Origin: Bacteroidales bacterium
GTDB lineage: Bacteria; Bacteroidota; Bacteroidia; Bacteroidales; UBA932
Assembly: GCA_016281015.1 (NCBI GenBank)
Contig: JAEEHS010000040.1
Location: 1 to 44,880 of the forward strand
Direction: 5' to 3'
Length of the DNA: 44,880 bases
A model generated the notes under the pieces. That model worked only from the letters and a program-made list of their open reading frames with translations, was not told the DNA's origin and made no database searches. Shown here one piece after another: positions 43,528 to 44,880 of this stretch (within the stretch, counting starts at the first letter, position 1; each line of letters begins with the position of its first letter). Position numbers and translations under genes: made by a program.

Positions 43528-44661
43528 AAACGTATCAAGGCGTTGGTGGGTTATCAGCAGAACCGCCGTCAGGAGTTTGAGGAATCGGCCCGGGAGGCAG
43601 ACCTGGACTTCCGCCTCCAGACCGTCAACTACGACGTGAAGTACATCAGCGGAGACATTGACGGCTGGAAATGGTCGGCCGGCGCGGGCGGAATGCTCCA
43701 GCAGAGCGAAAACCTTGGAGAGGAGGTGCTCATCCCCTCTTACAGGCTGGCCGATGCAGGCCTCTTCACCACCGTATCCAAGTCCTTCCAAAAGCTGCAT
43801 CTCACCGGCGGAATCCGCGGAGACATCCGCCTTCTCCACAGCTTTGCCCTGGAGGACAAGTTTGTGGAATTCCAGCGCAGTTTCCCGGGGCTGACGGGGA
43901 GCATCGGCCTGGTGTATTCCCCTGTCCCGTCCCTGAATCTCCGCGCCAACCTTGCCCGTGGCTTCCGCGCCCCCAACCTGAGCGAGCTCGCCTCCAACGG
44001 CGTGCATGAAGGCACCGTCCGCTATGAGAAGGGAAAACCGGACCTAAGGCCGGAATTCAGCCTCCAGGGTGATTTAGGGGCCGATTTCTCCAACAAGTAC
44101 CTTTCCGCTTCGGCCGCCCTATTCTGCAACCGTATCCAGAACTACATCTTTGCCAGCCGCACCGCCGATGTGACAGAGGGACACCCCGTGTACCAGTATT
44201 CCGCAGACAACGCCCTCCTCTATGGCGGAGAGCTCTCCCTTGACATCCACCCCGTCCATCGCCTGCACCTGAACTCGCAGTTCTCTTTTGTGCGCGGCAC
44301 CTTCGGGCAGGAGAACATGCCCCTTATTCCGGCGCCCCGCCTGAGCGGCGAGATAAAGTGGGAACTGTCCCACGGCGGCAAGGTCTTCAATGACAGCTAT
44401 TTAGCCTTCCGGGCCGATCACTGCTTCCCCCAGAACAACTTCCTCCCCGGAACGGAGACCGCCACGGAGGCCTACACCCTGCTGGGGCTGTCGGCCGCAA
44501 GCGACATCCTGGTCCGCGGGCGGCGCATCGCAACCATCCACCTGATTGCCGACAATCTCCTGGACACCGTCTATTCAGACCACCTGAACCGCCTCAAATA
44601 TGTTGGACTGCACAACCCCGGACGAAATATCACAATCAAGTTGGACTTTGTAATACAATAA
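43528..44661 (+). pseudogene. TonB-dependent receptor, 5'-truncated (barrel only)
   Basis: The frame is open from 43528, just after an in-frame TAA at 43525-43527, to TAA at 44661 (377 residues). There is no credible start codon, signal peptide, carboxypeptidase-like domain or plug. It begins inside a barrel with ALVGYQQNRRQEFEES, a segment normally found several hundred residues into siderophore- or cobalamin-type receptors. It continues with LARGFRAPNLSELASNG and AALFCNRIQNYIFAS, and ends GRNITIKLDFVIQ. These blocks are the standard C-terminal part of a TonB-dependent receptor. The break lies about 120 bp after tRNA-Asp, so deletion, insertion at the tRNA or an assembly join are all possible. 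Confidence 0.82.
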
Positions 44662-44685
44662 AAAAGGAGAAGTCTTTGGCTTCCC
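44660..44685 (-). terminator. Rho-independent terminator for the convergent GH2-type gene
   Basis: On the minus strand GGGAAG pairs with CTTCTCC (one bulge) around CCAAAGA, and six T residues follow (44665-44660). It lies 7 bp after the GH2 stop and reaches the receptor pseudogene stop codon. Confidence 0.55.
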
Positions 44686-44691
44686 GGGGCC

Positions 44692-44880
44692 TTATTGATC
44701 TGTAAGGCAAGTGATTACACTGCGGTTTGCAGCAGCTATGCGGGCCGGGATGAGTTTGTCCACCTTCCGGTCATAGGTCATGAGGCCGTTGGTCTCACGC
44801 TCCACATCCGTAGTCTGGGTATAAACGGCAGCGGCGCAGCCCTCACGGACAAGAGGAATCAGCATCCGGGCGTACTCCTC
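44692..44880 (-). CDS. Glycoside hydrolase family 2-type protein, C-terminal fragment (rest beyond window)
   Basis: The last 62 residues of a protein are encoded from the window edge to TAA at 44692. The segment CAAAVYTQTTDVERETNGLM followed by TYDRKVDKL is characteristic of the end of the TIM barrel in Bacteroidetes GH2 beta-galactosidase/glucuronidase-like proteins, whose members often continue with NGLMTYDR. The frame is open to the edge, so the gene is partial here and not demonstrably broken. The exact activity cannot be judged without the catalytic region. Confidence 0.72.
   Translation of the reverse strand, partial: EEYARMLIPLVREGCAAAVYTQTTDVERETNGLMTYDRKVDKLIPARIAAANRSVITCLTDQ

Overview
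The window is a GC-rich chromosomal stretch from a member of the Bacteroidales; genus cannot be fixed from sequence alone. Supporting evidence is a SusC/SusD pair, fimbrillin-like and BspA-type leucine-rich-repeat lipoproteins, an UpxY-type NusG paralogue, a DUF3078 protein, a V-type ATPase operon with a DUF2764 subunit, archaeal/eukaryal-type prolyl-tRNA synthetase, and promoters of the Bacteroidetes -33/-7 type (TTG or TTTG, about 20 bp, TAnnTTTG).

Positions 1-16731 (minus strand) hold a sugar-acid utilization locus. A LacI-family regulator lies upstream of a tightly packed, partly overlapping run: DapA/NanA-family aldolase, sodium:solute symporter, ribokinase, KdsD-like SIS isomerase, FucU-type mutarotase, SusC, SusD, three surface lipoproteins (the last with sialidase-type Asp-boxes), a 46-residue peptide and an LRR lipoprotein cut by the window edge. 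The four catabolic enzymes do not fit the usual sialic acid route, as there is no ManNAc epimerase or ROK kinase. They do fit cleavage of a 3-deoxy-ulosonic acid such as Kdo to pyruvate plus D-arabinose, then mutarotation, 5-phosphorylation and isomerization to ribulose 5-phosphate. This is the main hypothesis of the report. Two matching LacI-type operators flank the regulator gene, one sitting between its -33 and -7 elements.

Positions 16808-21346 (minus) carry a low-complexity lipoprotein, a FadL/OmpP1-like porin and a CrtI-like FAD oxidoreductase. Positions 21493-25102 (plus) carry proS, a DUF3078 protein and tilS.

Positions 25112-37693 (plus) form a sodium-energetics block. A biotin-dependent decarboxylase (MmdA, lamin-tail/OadG fusion, biotin carrier, OadB) is followed by an Omp85-like barrel and a seven-gene V-ATPase operon (E, DUF2764, A, B, D, I, K). 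The K subunit has all five Na+-ligand positions known from Enterococcus hirae NtpK.

Positions 37696-40534 (minus) encode an UpxY antiterminator, a UDP-glucuronate epimerase and a UDP-glucose dehydrogenase, which together supply UDP-uronic acids for surface polysaccharide. Divergent from it are a MINPP-like histidine phosphatase that appears to be read from a nearly leaderless mRNA, then pgi and tRNA-Asp. After the tRNA terminator lies a TonB-dependent receptor gene lacking its 5' part, then the 3' end of a convergent GH2-type gene. No intergenic gap exceeds about 200 bp, and no CRISPR array, transposase or integrase is visible.
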